This document shows, one piece after another, positions 18,672-27,766 of a DNA stretch of 64,000 nucleotides (the first letter of the stretch is position 1; every line of letters begins with the position of its first letter). The DNA is taken from assembly GCA_024508675.1 (NCBI GenBank), contig JANINQ010000001.1:248001-312000 (forward strand), in the 5' to 3' direction. The notes under the pieces are model-generated. The model was given only the letters and a program-made list of their open reading frames with translations. It did no database searches and was not told the origin of the DNA. The stretch is from Afipia sp. Its GTDB lineage: Bacteria; Pseudomonadota; Alphaproteobacteria; Rhizobiales; Xanthobacteraceae. Both the position numbers and the translations under genes were made by a program.

Positions 18672-19373
18672 TCAGGTTTCCTTGAAGCGATAGCCGACGC
18701 CGTACAGCGTCTCGATCATCTCAAAATCGTCGTCGGCCGCCTTGAACTTCTTGCGCAGGCGCTTGATGTGGCTGTCGATGGTGCGGTCGTCGACATAGAC
18801 CTGATCGTCATAGGCGGCGTCCATCAGCGCGTTGCGGCTTTTCACCACGCCGGGGCGGGTGGCCAGCGCCTGCAGGATCAGGAATTCGGTGACGGTCAAA
18901 GTCACCGGCTCGTTCTTCCAGGTGCAGGTGTGGCGCTCCGGGTCCATGCGCAGCAAGCCGCGCTCCAGCGCCTTGGCATCCATTTCCTTCGGCGCAGCCG
19001 CCGGGTCCTTCGGCACCGCGCGGCGCAGCACAGCCTTCACGCGCTCGACCAGAAGACGCTGCGAAAACGGTTTGCGGATGAAATCGTCGGCGCCCATCTT
19101 GAGGCCGAACAATTCATCGATCTCCTCGTCCTTCGAGGTGAGGAAGATCACCGGCAGGTCGGACTTCTGGCGAAGGCGGCGCAGCGTTTCCATGCCGTCC
19201 ATGCGCGGCATCTTGATGTCGAGGATCGCAAGATCCGGCGGGCTCGTCTTGAAACCCTCGAGGGCCGACGCGCCATCCGTATAGGTCATGATGCGGTAGC
19301 CTTCGGCTTCCAGCGCAATCGAGACCGATGTGAGAATGTTGCGGTCGTCATCGACCAGGGCGATTGTGGGCAT
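18672..19373 (-). CDS. chvI: Response regulator ChvI, OmpR/PhoB family
   Basis: A 233-residue two-domain regulator. The receiver holds VDDD at 8-10, the phospho-acceptor D52 ([12 protein letters not shown]), the switch threonine in FLTSKDE and the conserved lysine in IRKPFS. The C-terminal winged helix carries [19 protein letters not shown] and [10 protein letters not shown], typical of OmpR/PhoB DNA-binding domains. It is the partner of ChvG, encoded downstream. ATG 19373 begins the receiver directly. The upstream 240 bp hold the promoters for chvI and the divergent HugZ-like gene. Confidence 0.96.
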   Translation of the reverse strand: MPTIALVDDDRNILTSVSIALEAEGYRIMTYTDGASALEGFKTSPPDLAILDIKMPRMDGMETLRRLRQKSDLPVIFLTSKDEEIDELFGLKMGADDFIRKPFSQRLLVERVKAVLRRAVPKDPAAAPKEMDAKALERGLLRMDPERHTCTWKNEPVTLTVTEFLILQALATRPGVVKSRNALMDAAYDDQVYVDDRTIDSHIKRLRKKFKAADDDFEMIETLYGVGYRFKET

Positions 19374-19558
19374 GAACCTGCTTTCCAAATCGAGTGTTGC
19401 GGACGTGGCGACTGGGTACTGACCGGACGGACCGGGAGAGCCGTGGAACAAGGCGTTCGCTTGGGTGCAACGAGCAATGCAAGCTGGGCTGAAATGTGAC
19501 CGGTTCCGGCTTCCCGGGCGGTAACTGGAACCAGACGGTTATATAAGGCGATTGTTCC

Positions 19559-19571
19559 GGGGTATAACCCC
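19559..19571. repeat. Small hairpin between chvI and the HugZ-like gene
   Basis: GGGGT-ATA-ACCCC lies ~50 bases before the HugZ-like start. A wider pair GGTTCC (19502-19507) and GGAACC (19527-19532) lies nearer chvI. They are candidate operators only. Confidence 0.25.
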
Positions 19572-19617
19572 TTTTGGCCGTAAAAAAGCCCGTTAACCAA
19601 TGAAATCAGGCTGATAG

Positions 19618-20355
19618 ATGGACCCCTCCGCTGACATCAAACCGGCCCGCCTGACCCGTTCGCTGCTGGGGCGCTCCCGTCAGGGTGCACTGGCGACGCT
19701 GACGCCGGGAAGCGGTGATCCCTATTGCTCGCTGGTCAATGTAGCTTCCCTGCCGGACGGCGCGCCGATTCTGCTGATCTCGCGTCTTGCGGTTCACACC
19801 AAGAATATTCTGGCCGATCCGCGCGTTTCACTGATGCTGGACGAGCGCGTGCCGGGCGATCCGCTGGAGGGCGCGCGCATCATGCTCGCCGGCATTGCCG
19901 AGGAAGCTGAGGGCGACGCAGACCTCCTGAAGCGGCGCTATCTCGCCGCGCATCCCTCTGCCGAGGATTTCGTCGGCTTCAAGGATTTCTCCTTCTTCCG
20001 GATCAGGCCGAAGGGCGTGCACCTGGTGGCGGGTTTCGGCCGCATCGTCGACCTCGCGCCGAAGGATTTCCTGACCGATCTCACCGACGCGGAAGCGCTG
20101 GTGGAGGCCGAGCCCGACATCGTCGCGCACATGAATGCCGATCATACGGACACGATGAATCTGTATGCGGTGAAACTTCTGAACAGCACGGACGGCGAAT
20201 GGCGCTGCACCGGCTGCGATCCCGAGGGCCTCGATCTGCAGGATGACCGGCGTACGCTGCGGCTCGATTTCCCGGAGCGGATCGTCACACCTGCCGCACT
20301 GCGGCAAGCTCTGAAGGGCCTAGCCGACCGTGCACGGTCCCTGCCAAGTCCGTGA
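19618..20355 (+). CDS. HugZ-like protein (pyridoxamine 5'-phosphate oxidase fold plus DUF2470)
   Basis: A 245-residue cytoplasmic protein. The first ~150 residues form a split-barrel flavin/heme-binding fold (LGRSRQGALATL, PYCSLVNVASLPDGAPILL, LAVHTKNILADPRVSLML). The last ~80 residues are DUF2470 (EPDIVAHMNADHTDTMNLYAV), which carries the histidines used for heme contact in HugZ-type proteins. Family members are heme oxygenase-like or general pyridoxamine-oxidase-like proteins. It is a single gene, divergent from chvI. Whether this one degrades heme cannot be decided from sequence. Confidence 0.85.
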   Translation: MDPSADIKPARLTRSLLGRSRQGALATLTPGSGDPYCSLVNVASLPDGAPILLISRLAVHTKNILADPRVSLMLDERVPGDPLEGARIMLAGIAEEAEGDADLLKRRYLAAHPSAEDFVGFKDFSFFRIRPKGVHLVAGFGRIVDLAPKDFLTDLTDAEALVEAEPDIVAHMNADHTDTMNLYAVKLLNSTDGEWRCTGCDPEGLDLQDDRRTLRLDFPERIVTPAALRQALKGLADRARSLPSP

Positions 20356-20546
20356 TATTCAACCTGTTTTTTCCGGCCACGCGGTTCTTTACCGCTTTGT
20401 GACGGATCGGCTTGGCAAGCAGCCTGTCGGGCACTTATAAGTCGCCGGATCGAAGCCCGGGAGCTATGATCCCCGGCATCCGCGACAGGGGCGTTTGGCG
20501 AACAGCCGCGCGAAACGATACGCGGTCTTTGTGGGAGATTCTAAAA

Positions 20547-22163
20547 GTGCAAGAGACGGGTGTGCGCAACGGTGCCTATGGCGCCGACAAATTCGGTTTC
20601 AAAAATCTCAAACAGGTGAACTGGAATCTCGGCACCGCGCCGCTTTACGAATATTCGTTGCGCGCGAATGAAGCCGAACTGTCCGCTGGCGGCGCGCTGG
20701 TGGCGGAGACCGGTGTGTTTACCGGCCGCTCACCGAAGGACAAGTTCACGGTGCGCGATGCGCTGACCGATAAGACCATGTGGTGGGGCGGCAACCAGTC
20801 CATCACCTCCGAACAGTTCGAAGCGCTCCATCAGGATTTCCTCAAGCACTGCGAAGGCATGACCCTCTTCGCTCAGGATCTCTACGGCGGCGCCGATCCG
20901 AAATTCCAGATCAAGACCCGCGTATTCACTGAACTCGCATGGCACTCGCTGTTCATCCGCACGCTGCTGCGCCGCCCCGAGGCAGCTGACGTTGCGAGCT
21001 TCGTGCCTGAACTGACCATCATCGACCTGCCGAGCTTCCGCGCTGACCCGAAGCGTCATGGCTGCAAGTCCGAAAACGTGGTCGCCATCGACTTTACCCG
21101 CAAGATCGTGCTGATCGCGGGCAGCCAGTATGCTGGCGAAATGAAGAAGTCGGTGTTCACCACGCTGAACTACTTCCTGCCCGCCCAGGGCGTGATGCCG
21201 ATGCACTGCTCGGCCAACGTCGGCCCGAACGGCGACAGCGCGATCTTCTTCGGCCTCTCCGGCACCGGCAAGACCACGCTGTCCGCCGATCCGAACCGCA
21301 CCCTGATCGGCGACGACGAGACCGGCTGGGGTCCGGACGGCATCTTCAACTTCGAAGGCGGCTGCTACGCCAAGACCATCAAGCTCTCGCGCGAAGCCGA
21401 GCCTGCGATCTATGACGCCAGCATCTGCTTCGGCGCCGTGCTCGAAAACGTCGTGCTCGATCCGCTCACCCGCGAGCCTGATTTCGACGACGGCTCCAAG
21501 ACCGAAAACACGCGCTCTGCATATCCCCTCGAGGCCATCCCGAATGCCTCGCGCACCGGCCGCGCCGGTCATCCGAAGAATCTGGTGATGCTCGCAGCCG
21601 ACGCGTTCGGCGTGATGCCGCCGATCGCCAAGCTGACCCCGGCGCAGGCGATGTATCACTTCCTCTCGGGCTATACCGCGAAGGTCGCGGGCACCGAGCG
21701 CGGCCTCGGCAACGAGCCGGTGCCGGAATTCTCGGCCTGCTTCGGCTCGCCGTTTCTGCCGCGTGACCCGGCCGAATACGGCAAGCTGCTGAAGGAACTG
21801 ATTGCCAAGCACAACGTCGACTGCTGGGTGGTCAACACCGGCTGGACCGGCGGCAAGTATGGCGTCGGCTCGCGCATGCCGATCAAGGTGACCCGCGCGC
21901 TGCTCACCGCTGCGCTGAACGGCTCGCTGCGCAATGCCCAGTTCCGCACCGACAAGTATTTCGGCTTCGCGGTGCCGATGGCGCTCGAAGGCGTGCCGAG
22001 CGACATTCTCGATCCGGTCAACACCTGGAAGGATAAGGCCGAGTTCGACAAGACCGCGCGCGCACTGGTCGGCATGTTCCAGAAGAACTTCGCGCAGTTC
22101 GAGAAGCAGGTCGATGCGGATGTCCGCGCCGCCGCTCCCGAGGTCAAGCTCGCGGCGGAATGA
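20547..22163 (+). CDS. pckA: Phosphoenolpyruvate carboxykinase (ATP)
   Basis: A 538-residue cytoplasmic enzyme that converts oxaloacetate and ATP to PEP, the first committed step of gluconeogenesis. The phosphate-binding loop GLSGTGKTT is at 236-244, followed by [10 protein letters not shown] and [14 protein letters not shown], all diagnostic of the ATP-dependent family. The start is a GTG at 20547 with GGGAG upstream; it yields [17 protein letters not shown], the N-terminus expected in this bacterial family. A strong terminator follows. In Rhizobiales pckA lies next to chvI/chvG and is under their control, which fits here. Confidence 0.97.
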   Translation: MQETGVRNGAYGADKFGFKNLKQVNWNLGTAPLYEYSLRANEAELSAGGALVAETGVFTGRSPKDKFTVRDALTDKTMWWGGNQSITSEQFEALHQDFLKHCEGMTLFAQDLYGGADPKFQIKTRVFTELAWHSLFIRTLLRRPEAADVASFVPELTIIDLPSFRADPKRHGCKSENVVAIDFTRKIVLIAGSQYAGEMKKSVFTTLNYFLPAQGVMPMHCSANVGPNGDSAIFFGLSGTGKTTLSADPNRTLIGDDETGWGPDGIFNFEGGCYAKTIKLSREAEPAIYDASICFGAVLENVVLDPLTREPDFDDGSKTENTRSAYPLEAIPNASRTGRAGHPKNLVMLAADAFGVMPPIAKLTPAQAMYHFLSGYTAKVAGTERGLGNEPVPEFSACFGSPFLPRDPAEYGKLLKELIAKHNVDCWVVNTGWTGGKYGVGSRMPIKVTRALLTAALNGSLRNAQFRTDKYFGFAVPMALEGVPSDILDPVNTWKDKAEFDKTARALVGMFQKNFAQFEKQVDADVRAAAPEVKLAAE

Positions 22164-22187
22164 TCGCTTCGGCGTGTTGCTGAATTG

Positions 22188-22220
22188 AAAAAGGGCGGCT
22201 CATCGAGTCGCCCTTTTTTT
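22188..22220. terminator. Rho-independent terminator after pckA
   Basis: A nine-base-pair stem (GGGCGGCTC paired with GAGTCGCCC, three-base loop) is preceded by five A and followed by seven T, so it can also stop the convergent message from the gene at 22241. Confidence 0.93.
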
Positions 22221-22240
22221 GCGTATTGTGGATAGCGAAC

Positions 22241-23128
22241 TTAGCGCGCCGTCGCGGTGGTGGCGCCCGAGGTCTTGCCGGTGGCGACATTCAGGACCGA
22301 GCCGTTCGCAAGATCGATGCGGTAGACTTCGCGCAGTACGTTGCCCGCGAAGCCCAGTTCGACGATGGAGACGGTCTTGAACGACACCGGAATGCCATCG
22401 GGCAGGATCTGGTTGAACTCGACCGCGGCTTGATCGAAGTCCTTCTGCAACTCGGGCGTAAACTTCACATTGCTGTAGACCAGCGTGTTGTGCGGATTGT
22501 GCGAGCGCAGCTCCTTGCCATCCTTCACCACATTGACGCCGCTGACGCCGACAGTCTTCACCAGTTCCTTCGCGGCGTCGCTCATGGCGGCATAGACCGG
22601 GCCGGTGCAGCGCGGCAGCGGGCCGTCGCGCAGCGGCGCAAGAGCGGCGGTGGCGGTGGTGTTGAACGCCATCATCGATTCGAAGTCTGCGCCTTCCTTG
22701 ACGATGCCGAGATCGAGCCACCACGGCTGGCCCGCGCCCTTGGCGGCTTCGGTGGTGTAGAACTTCTTCAGCGTGACGTTGAGCACGCCCGGCAGCTTCG
22801 GCAGCGCCTTCAGCATCTTCTCCGGGGTGGTGGCGTCGGCGTTGTGAATATGCACGACAGTGACATGCGGAATGTTGAAGCGCTGCGCTTCATCATCGAG
22901 CTTTGCGTTGAGCAGCTTCTCGCGCAGCATGCCGCGGGTGGTCAGATCGAGGGTGTCGTTGACTTCTTTCGGCAGGGTGTAGACGAGGCCGAAGGTGCGC
23001 ACATGCGGACGGAAGTTGGGCGAGGACAGCGCGCTGTTGTCGATCTCGGCATGGGCCGTGACGGCAATCATGGATGCGGCTGCGGCGACGGCAACCGTCG
23101 CAAGACGGTGGGACAGTTTCTGGATCAT
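22241..23128 (-). CDS. Secreted 2H-phosphoesterase-like protein of unknown function
   Basis: A 295-residue protein with a signal peptide ending at TAHA (about residue 27). The mature domain has two His-x-Thr motifs, PHVTV at 87-91 and PHNTL at 212-216. This is the paired signature of 2H phosphoesterases (LigT, cyclic phosphodiesterases), whose two histidines form the active site. The spacing of 125 residues is longer than in small LigT proteins. A periplasmic location would be unusual for RNA-ligase-type members, so the substrate may be a cyclic phosphate or nucleotide outside the cytoplasm. The assignment rests on motifs alone. It is a single gene. Confidence 0.7.
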   Translation of the reverse strand: MIQKLSHRLATVAVAAAASMIAVTAHAEIDNSALSSPNFRPHVRTFGLVYTLPKEVNDTLDLTTRGMLREKLLNAKLDDEAQRFNIPHVTVVHIHNADATTPEKMLKALPKLPGVLNVTLKKFYTTEAAKGAGQPWWLDLGIVKEGADFESMMAFNTTATAALAPLRDGPLPRCTGPVYAAMSDAAKELVKTVGVSGVNVVKDGKELRSHNPHNTLVYSNVKFTPELQKDFDQAAVEFNQILPDGIPVSFKTVSIVELGFAGNVLREVYRIDLANGSVLNVATGKTSGATTATAR

Positions 23129-23307
23129 GGATTATCTCCGGTTTGTCTGAGACGTGCTCGCGCGAGCCGGAAATCTGCGGCGGGGCCGCAGGCACACATG
23201 CTGAATCGCGAGCAGGTGGCCGGACCATGACCTGCGAATATGACAGTGGGATTGGGGTATGGCCGCAGCGTGCTGCGGCAATTCGCCCCTCTGAATAAGT
23301 ACCGGTT

Positions 23308-24150
23308 TCAGGCCTTGAAGTAGACAGCCTGCGAGGTGGTGGCGAGCAGCCGTCCGTTCGGGCTCCACAACTCGCCGGTCTGGTCGCTGAAGCTCTTGTG
23401 AAAGATGTTCGCGTCGGCGACGCCCAGCACCATGGTGGTGTTTTCCGCGGCAAGGTCCGCGCTATCGGCGTGAAACACCGTGGTCATCGACACTGTGCCG
23501 ATCGGCACGATTTTTCCGAGGACGTGAAAGATGCGGGCAAAGAACGAGTCGGACATCGACAGCAGCGACAGGAAATCGATCGGCCGGGGCAGGGCGTCGC
23601 TGAGCCACATCCGCGAATAGGCGCTGGCAGGAATATCTTTCTGCGCGGTGCTGTAATTCGTTGAGCCTTCCACGAAGCGGAACTGATACTGCTGCGCCCA
23701 TGGCGCAATGACGCTGGTCGGGAGCGGTTTGACCTGATCGAACGGCGGTGCGTCCGGCATGGTGGCGGGCTGATGCGACCATGATGCGCGTCGCGCCGCG
23801 AACACCGCCGTCATGAAGGCGGCGACCTCGCCGTTCTGCTGCAGTTCGACCATCCAGTGCTGGGTCGAGCGTGTCGCCTTTATCAGGCGAGTTGCGAGAT
23901 CGAATCCGCCGCCGCCGACCGGCGCGCAGAAATTCACCGTGACCGACAGCGGATCGCCGAGAGATTCCGGCTGCATCATGATCGCACGCAGCATCGTCGC
24001 GGCGGTTGCGCCTCCGAACGGGCCGACAAAGGCGAAATAATCCGCGCTGGCTTCGCCGCGCCAGCCGCCATCCACGACAATAACCTGCGTGGCGCGATCG
24101 AAGGGATGGACGGTGTCGCGCAGGTTGGTGTCGGGCGTCTTCTCAAGCAT
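23308..24150 (-). CDS. Acyl-CoA thioesterase family protein (double hotdog, TesB-like)
   Basis: A 280-residue cytoplasmic protein of the tandem hotdog family. The first hotdog covers residues ~25-120 (YFAFVGPFGGATAATMLRA, then SVTVNFCAPVGGGGFDLATR). The second covers ~150-280 and ends with GRLLATTSQAVYFKA, matching the conserved C-terminal Ser-Gln region of TesB-type thioesterases. Such enzymes hydrolyse acyl-CoA or aromatic acyl thioesters; the chain length preference is unknown. Flanking genes do not give a pathway. Confidence 0.82.
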   Translation of the reverse strand: MLEKTPDTNLRDTVHPFDRATQVIVVDGGWRGEASADYFAFVGPFGGATAATMLRAIMMQPESLGDPLSVTVNFCAPVGGGGFDLATRLIKATRSTQHWMVELQQNGEVAAFMTAVFAARRASWSHQPATMPDAPPFDQVKPLPTSVIAPWAQQYQFRFVEGSTNYSTAQKDIPASAYSRMWLSDALPRPIDFLSLLSMSDSFFARIFHVLGKIVPIGTVSMTTVFHADSADLAAENTTMVLGVADANIFHKSFSDQTGELWSPNGRLLATTSQAVYFKA

Positions 24151-24438
24151 TGATGGCTCCTAGAATGCGGTTTGACTTTGCCGGGTGCCGGAGCCGACTT
24201 CAATGACGCGGGAGGTAATGCGGCTATGCATCGCGGGGCCGATGCGGACTCCCGTTCTGCTGTAACGGGATGTGGCCAACGGCTTTGGTATGAAACCGAT
24301 GCGATGTGCGGCGCGCTGGCATGGACGGCTTTGGCGGGATGCGGAACCTGAATGCCGTGAAGGAGGGGTAGGCAACGCCTCTATCGGTCATTAAGTTGAA
24401 CGGCTGTCCTGACGCACATGTGCGAGATTGGAGGCCCG

Positions 24439-25149
24439 ATGGCTGTGCTTTCCAACGTGGATATTATCGAACGGCTGCTCGCGGCGGCAGCCTTCGGAAG
24501 CCTGATCGGCTTTGAACGCGAGCGTCTGCTCTGGGCCGCTGGAATCCGCACGCACATGCTGGTCTGCGTCGGTGCGTGTCTGTTCATGATCGTGTCGGCA
24601 TTCGGATTCTCGCTGTCGCTGTCGCAGGAGCATGTCGTGCTCGATCCCTCGCGTGTCGCAGCACAGGTTGTCTCCGGCATCGGCTTTCTGGGAGCGGGTG
24701 CGATTCTGGCGCGCGGCGAGATCGTGCGCGGACTGACCACCGCGGCCAGCATCTGGACCGTCGCCGCCATCGGACTCGCCGTCGGAGGCGGATTGTATTT
24801 CGCCGCAGGCGTATCGACCGCGATCATTCTGGTGATCCTTGCCGGGGTGAAGCCGCTCGAAGAGGCCTATCGCGACCGCAACCAGACCTGCCGTCTCAGG
24901 ATCGAAAGCCAGCGCGGTGCGCTGACGCCGGAACTGCTCAAGGAGACGCTTGCGATCCGCAACGGTCAGATCAAGCGTTTCCTCGCCAAGGCGCGCGACA
25001 CGGAGATCGACGATCTGATCGTGATCCTGACCAAGGTGTCGTCGAAGGACATCGCCCTGCTGGTCCCGAAGATCCGCGCCATGAGCGGGGTGACCGATGT
25101 CAGTATCGTCTCGCGAGGCAGCGGTGAGATCAGGGACGCCGCCACCTGA
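24439..25149 (+). CDS. MgtC/SapB family membrane protein
   Basis: A 236-residue protein. The N-terminal ~130 residues hold four to five membrane segments with the MgtC signatures GSLIGFERE, GIRTHMLVCVGACLFM, GIGFLGAGAILARG and GLTTAASIWTVAAIG. A soluble ACT-like domain of ~90 residues follows. MgtC proteins are linked to Mg2+ limitation, pH and membrane potential control. ATG 24439 is chosen for its GGAGG four bases upstream rather than the in-frame ATG at 24418. It stands alone, divergent from the thioesterase gene. Confidence 0.9.
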   Translation: MAVLSNVDIIERLLAAAAFGSLIGFERERLLWAAGIRTHMLVCVGACLFMIVSAFGFSLSLSQEHVVLDPSRVAAQVVSGIGFLGAGAILARGEIVRGLTTAASIWTVAAIGLAVGGGLYFAAGVSTAIILVILAGVKPLEEAYRDRNQTCRLRIESQRGALTPELLKETLAIRNGQIKRFLAKARDTEIDDLIVILTKVSSKDIALLVPKIRAMSGVTDVSIVSRGSGEIRDAAT

Positions 25150-25300
25150 GGCTGTTATCGCGTCCGTTGGGATAAAAATTCGAGCTGGTTTTGCTGTCGC
25201 GAACAAATTAAGAACACTTTAGCAAGTCATTGATATATCATTATGATTCGCCCCCTTAGGGCCACCATATCTAGGGTCTGTCTGAGGTTTCGAGGACTAC

Positions 25301-25732
25301 ATGTCCACTATCGCTTTCGATAACACGGCGCTGACGCGCATTGCGGACTTCGCCCGGACGCTGTCCCGTCTCCATGCTGCCGCCCGGACGCGGCTGGTGG
25401 ATGACGATCATATCGACCGCGAGTTCAACGCGGTCTGCATGTCGGTGTGGGGTTACACCACCGATGACTTCAGCGACGATCTGTTCTCGCTGAAGGACCA
25501 TGCATTCCTCGATTCGCTGGATGAGGCGCGGGCGCGCATCTTCGCGGCCGAGCACGGCTACGATCTGGTGGACGACACCGGCATTCTCACCGACTGGTGG
25601 GGCTATTGCTGGATGATCCTTGCCGAACATCGCGGCCTGCTGACGCCGGAGATCAAGGCGCGGGCGCGCATGGAAATGGAAGAAAAGTATCTCGCCGCGC
25701 CCAACGTGATCGGCGTCATCGTCGGGCGGTGA
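25301..25732 (+). CDS. Conserved-looking hypothetical protein
   Basis: I do not recognise the family. The 143-residue product is soluble, acidic and rich in aromatic residues, with no signal peptide or membrane segment. Runs such as DDFSDDLFSLKDHAFLDS and TDWWGYCWMILAEHRG suggest a helical fold. The ATG has GAGGA five bases upstream and codon use matches the neighbours, so it is very likely real. The ~150 bp before it are AT-rich and unlike the surroundings, which fits a regulated promoter. It is followed by repeat sequence and a convergent DUF2865 gene. Confidence 0.75.
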   Translation: MSTIAFDNTALTRIADFARTLSRLHAAARTRLVDDDHIDREFNAVCMSVWGYTTDDFSDDLFSLKDHAFLDSLDEARARIFAAEHGYDLVDDTGILTDWWGYCWMILAEHRGLLTPEIKARARMEMEEKYLAAPNVIGVIVGR

Positions 25733-25740
25733 GGTGTGCT

Positions 25741-25910
25741 GTCATTCCGGACCGATCCGGATTGGTGACAGGGTTCACGCACTGCGGCGTCCCGGCGAAG
25801 GCCGGGACCCACACTTCCTGAATTTCCTGTTCTGAAAATGAGCTGCTTCGGCGCCATGCCAACACCGCAATGTGCGGTGGTTATGGGTCCCGGTCTTCGC
25901 CGGGACGACG
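25741..25910. repeat. Cluster of dispersed palindromic repeats
   Basis: Between convergent genes lie an imperfect GTCATTCCGGA...GGTGAC hairpin (25741-25769), a perfect hairpin GTCCCGGC-N4-GCCGGGAC (25789-25808) and a related one GTCCCGG-N6-CCGGGAC (25887-25906). The last two have opposite flanks, as if they were the ends of one ~120-bp element. Confidence 0.7.
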
Positions 25911-25918
25911 TGGACAGA

Positions 25919-26758
25919 TCACATCATGCGCTTTGGCTTTGGCGTCGCGATCTTCGGCAGGGGCGCGTCCGGCGCCATCGGTTGCGCGTATCGCGGTTCC
26001 GGCACCGAACCCGTCACATCCTGCGATGAATAAGTGTCCTCGGGCAGGTCGGCGGTGACCGGTGCGACCTTCATTTCGCCGAGACGCGCGCGCAAATCTG
26101 CGGTTAAGCCGGGATAGTTGTTCACCGGCGTGAACTGCGCGGTCTGGTTGGTTGCGTTCGTGCCGGAATAGGCCACCAGCCCGCTGGATGTCGCGACGAT
26201 ATCGCCGGGGCGCAGCGTGCTGTCGAGGGACAGATCGACCGGCGCAAGGCCTGCCGGATCGCGGCCGTTGCAGGTGCAGTCCGCTTTCAGCGCCTTGCGA
26301 TAGGCAAAGGCATTCGGCGTGTCGACATAGCGCTCGCCCATGTGACCGACGGCATAATCGATGCTGTTGCCAGAGAACACCTTGGTCTGGCTTGCGGGGC
26401 AGAACGCCTGACACATCTGGGCGGGCGTACCGTTGCCGCGTCCGGTGAGCGGGAAATAGCGGCCATCGCAGGTGCGCACGCAGTATGTTGTGAAGCGTCC
26501 TCCGCCGGAGGAAGCCGACGGCGCGGGTGCGGGATTTGGCGTGGAAAGGCCGAACGGATCGGCGAAGGCGTTGCTGGGCTGCTGTTGCTGCGGTACCTGC
26601 CGCTCCGGCTTGTCGCCGCCGAACAGGAAATCGAAAATGCCGGCGGAGGCCGCGTGTGGCGCGAGCGCCATCGGCATTGCCAGCATGACAGCGAGAACAA
26701 GCGTCATGCGGCGCCGCACGCGCGAAATACGCAACTGTTTACGCAACACGGGCCTCAC
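25919..26758 (-). CDS. DUF2865 secreted protein
   Basis: A 279-residue exported protein of the DUF2865 family, common in Rhizobiales. A basic n-region (RRR) and hydrophobic core ending PHAASA form the signal peptide. After a proline/glutamine-rich linker comes the core domain: YCVRTCDGRYFPL, MCQAFCPASQTKVFSG, SIDYAVGHMGERY, CTCNGRDPAGLA and LRPGDIVATSSG. Six cysteines suggest disulfides. Function is unknown. The GTG at 26758 keeps the charged n-region; ATG 26707 is a possible shorter start. It lies ~75 bp upstream-to-end from panE on the same strand. Confidence 0.85.
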   Translation of the reverse strand: MRPVLRKQLRISRVRRRMTLVLAVMLAMPMALAPHAASAGIFDFLFGGDKPERQVPQQQQPSNAFADPFGLSTPNPAPAPSASSGGGRFTTYCVRTCDGRYFPLTGRGNGTPAQMCQAFCPASQTKVFSGNSIDYAVGHMGERYVDTPNAFAYRKALKADCTCNGRDPAGLAPVDLSLDSTLRPGDIVATSSGLVAYSGTNATNQTAQFTPVNNYPGLTADLRARLGEMKVAPVTADLPEDTYSSQDVTGSVPEPRYAQPMAPDAPLPKIATPKPKRMM

Positions 26759-26832
26759 TCACGCAACGCGGACGCCTGCGGCGACGATCGCCGCAACGTC
26801 AATGACCTTAAGTCGTGATGGTAAACGTGAGG

Positions 26833-27738
26833 TTAGGAGCGGGGCTGCTGCAGGTGCGCTTCGCGCAATTTGACCATGGCGTGCAAGGTCAGATTTGTTG
26901 GCGTGGCGATGCCAAGCGCCGCGCCTTTGCGCACCACGTAGCCGTTCAGGTAGTCGATCTCGGTCAGTTTCCCGCGCGCGAGATCCTGTGCGGTGGACGA
27001 ATACTGGTTCGGGGCCGCTTCGCCGAGCGCAAAGATCGCCTGCTTTATATCCGCGGGAATCGTAACCCCCGCCGCCTTCGCCACCGAAAGGCACTCGTCG
27101 ATAGCGTTCTCGATCACGTCGGGGACGCCCTTCACCTTGAGCATGATGCCGTAGGGAAGCTGGGCGATGGCGGACACCGCGTTGTAGGCGCAGTTGGTGA
27201 TGAGCTTGGCCCACAGGTCGCTAATGACATTTTCGGACACTGTTGTCGGAATCGCAGCATCGATGAACTGCCGTGCGATGTCCGCGCTGGCCGGCGAGGC
27301 GCCGATAATCAGATCGCCGCGTCCGTTGTGCTTGATATGGCCTGCACCCGCCATCTCGGTGGCGACATAAACGATCGTTGGGATTGCGGTCCGTCCGGTC
27401 ACCGCCTGCAATCGCTCGGCATTATCGACACCGTTCTGCAGACAGAGAATCGCGGCATCCGGTTTCAGGAAAGGCGCAATGGCGCGGCCCGCACTCTCGG
27501 TATCGGGTGATTTCACGCAGAACAGCACAACATCCGCGCCCTCGACGCCGGAGGGCTTGGTGGTCGCCTTCATCGGAATGTGTCCGTGGAAGTTGCGGCT
27601 CTCCAGCAGGAGGCCGTGCTGGTTCACGGCATCGACATGCTGGGGGCGTCCGATCAGAACGACATCGTGCGTCGCTCTGGCCAGCATCGCGCCGAAGTAG
27701 CAGCCGATGGCGCCGGCACCCATGACAGCAACTTTCAT
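26833..27738 (-). CDS. panE: 2-dehydropantoate 2-reductase (ketopantoate reductase)
   Basis: A 301-residue cytoplasmic NADPH-dependent reductase making pantoate for coenzyme A. The N-terminal Rossmann motif is MGAGAIGCYFGAMLA, followed by LFCVKSPDT and LQNGVDN. The catalytic lysine lies in SDLWAKLITNCAYN and the conserved glutamate in LTEIDYLNG. The length is normal. The ATG at 27738 directly begins the Rossmann fold and is 28 bases after the stop of the ion antiporter gene, so the two may be cotranscribed. Some members of the family act on other 2-oxo acids. Confidence 0.88.
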   Translation of the reverse strand: MKVAVMGAGAIGCYFGAMLARATHDVVLIGRPQHVDAVNQHGLLLESRNFHGHIPMKATTKPSGVEGADVVLFCVKSPDTESAGRAIAPFLKPDAAILCLQNGVDNAERLQAVTGRTAIPTIVYVATEMAGAGHIKHNGRGDLIIGASPASADIARQFIDAAIPTTVSENVISDLWAKLITNCAYNAVSAIAQLPYGIMLKVKGVPDVIENAIDECLSVAKAAGVTIPADIKQAIFALGEAAPNQYSSTAQDLARGKLTEIDYLNGYVVRKGAALGIATPTNLTLHAMVKLREAHLQQPRS

Positions 27739-27766
27739 CGCGCTTTCTCCATGTCCGCTGCCGCGC

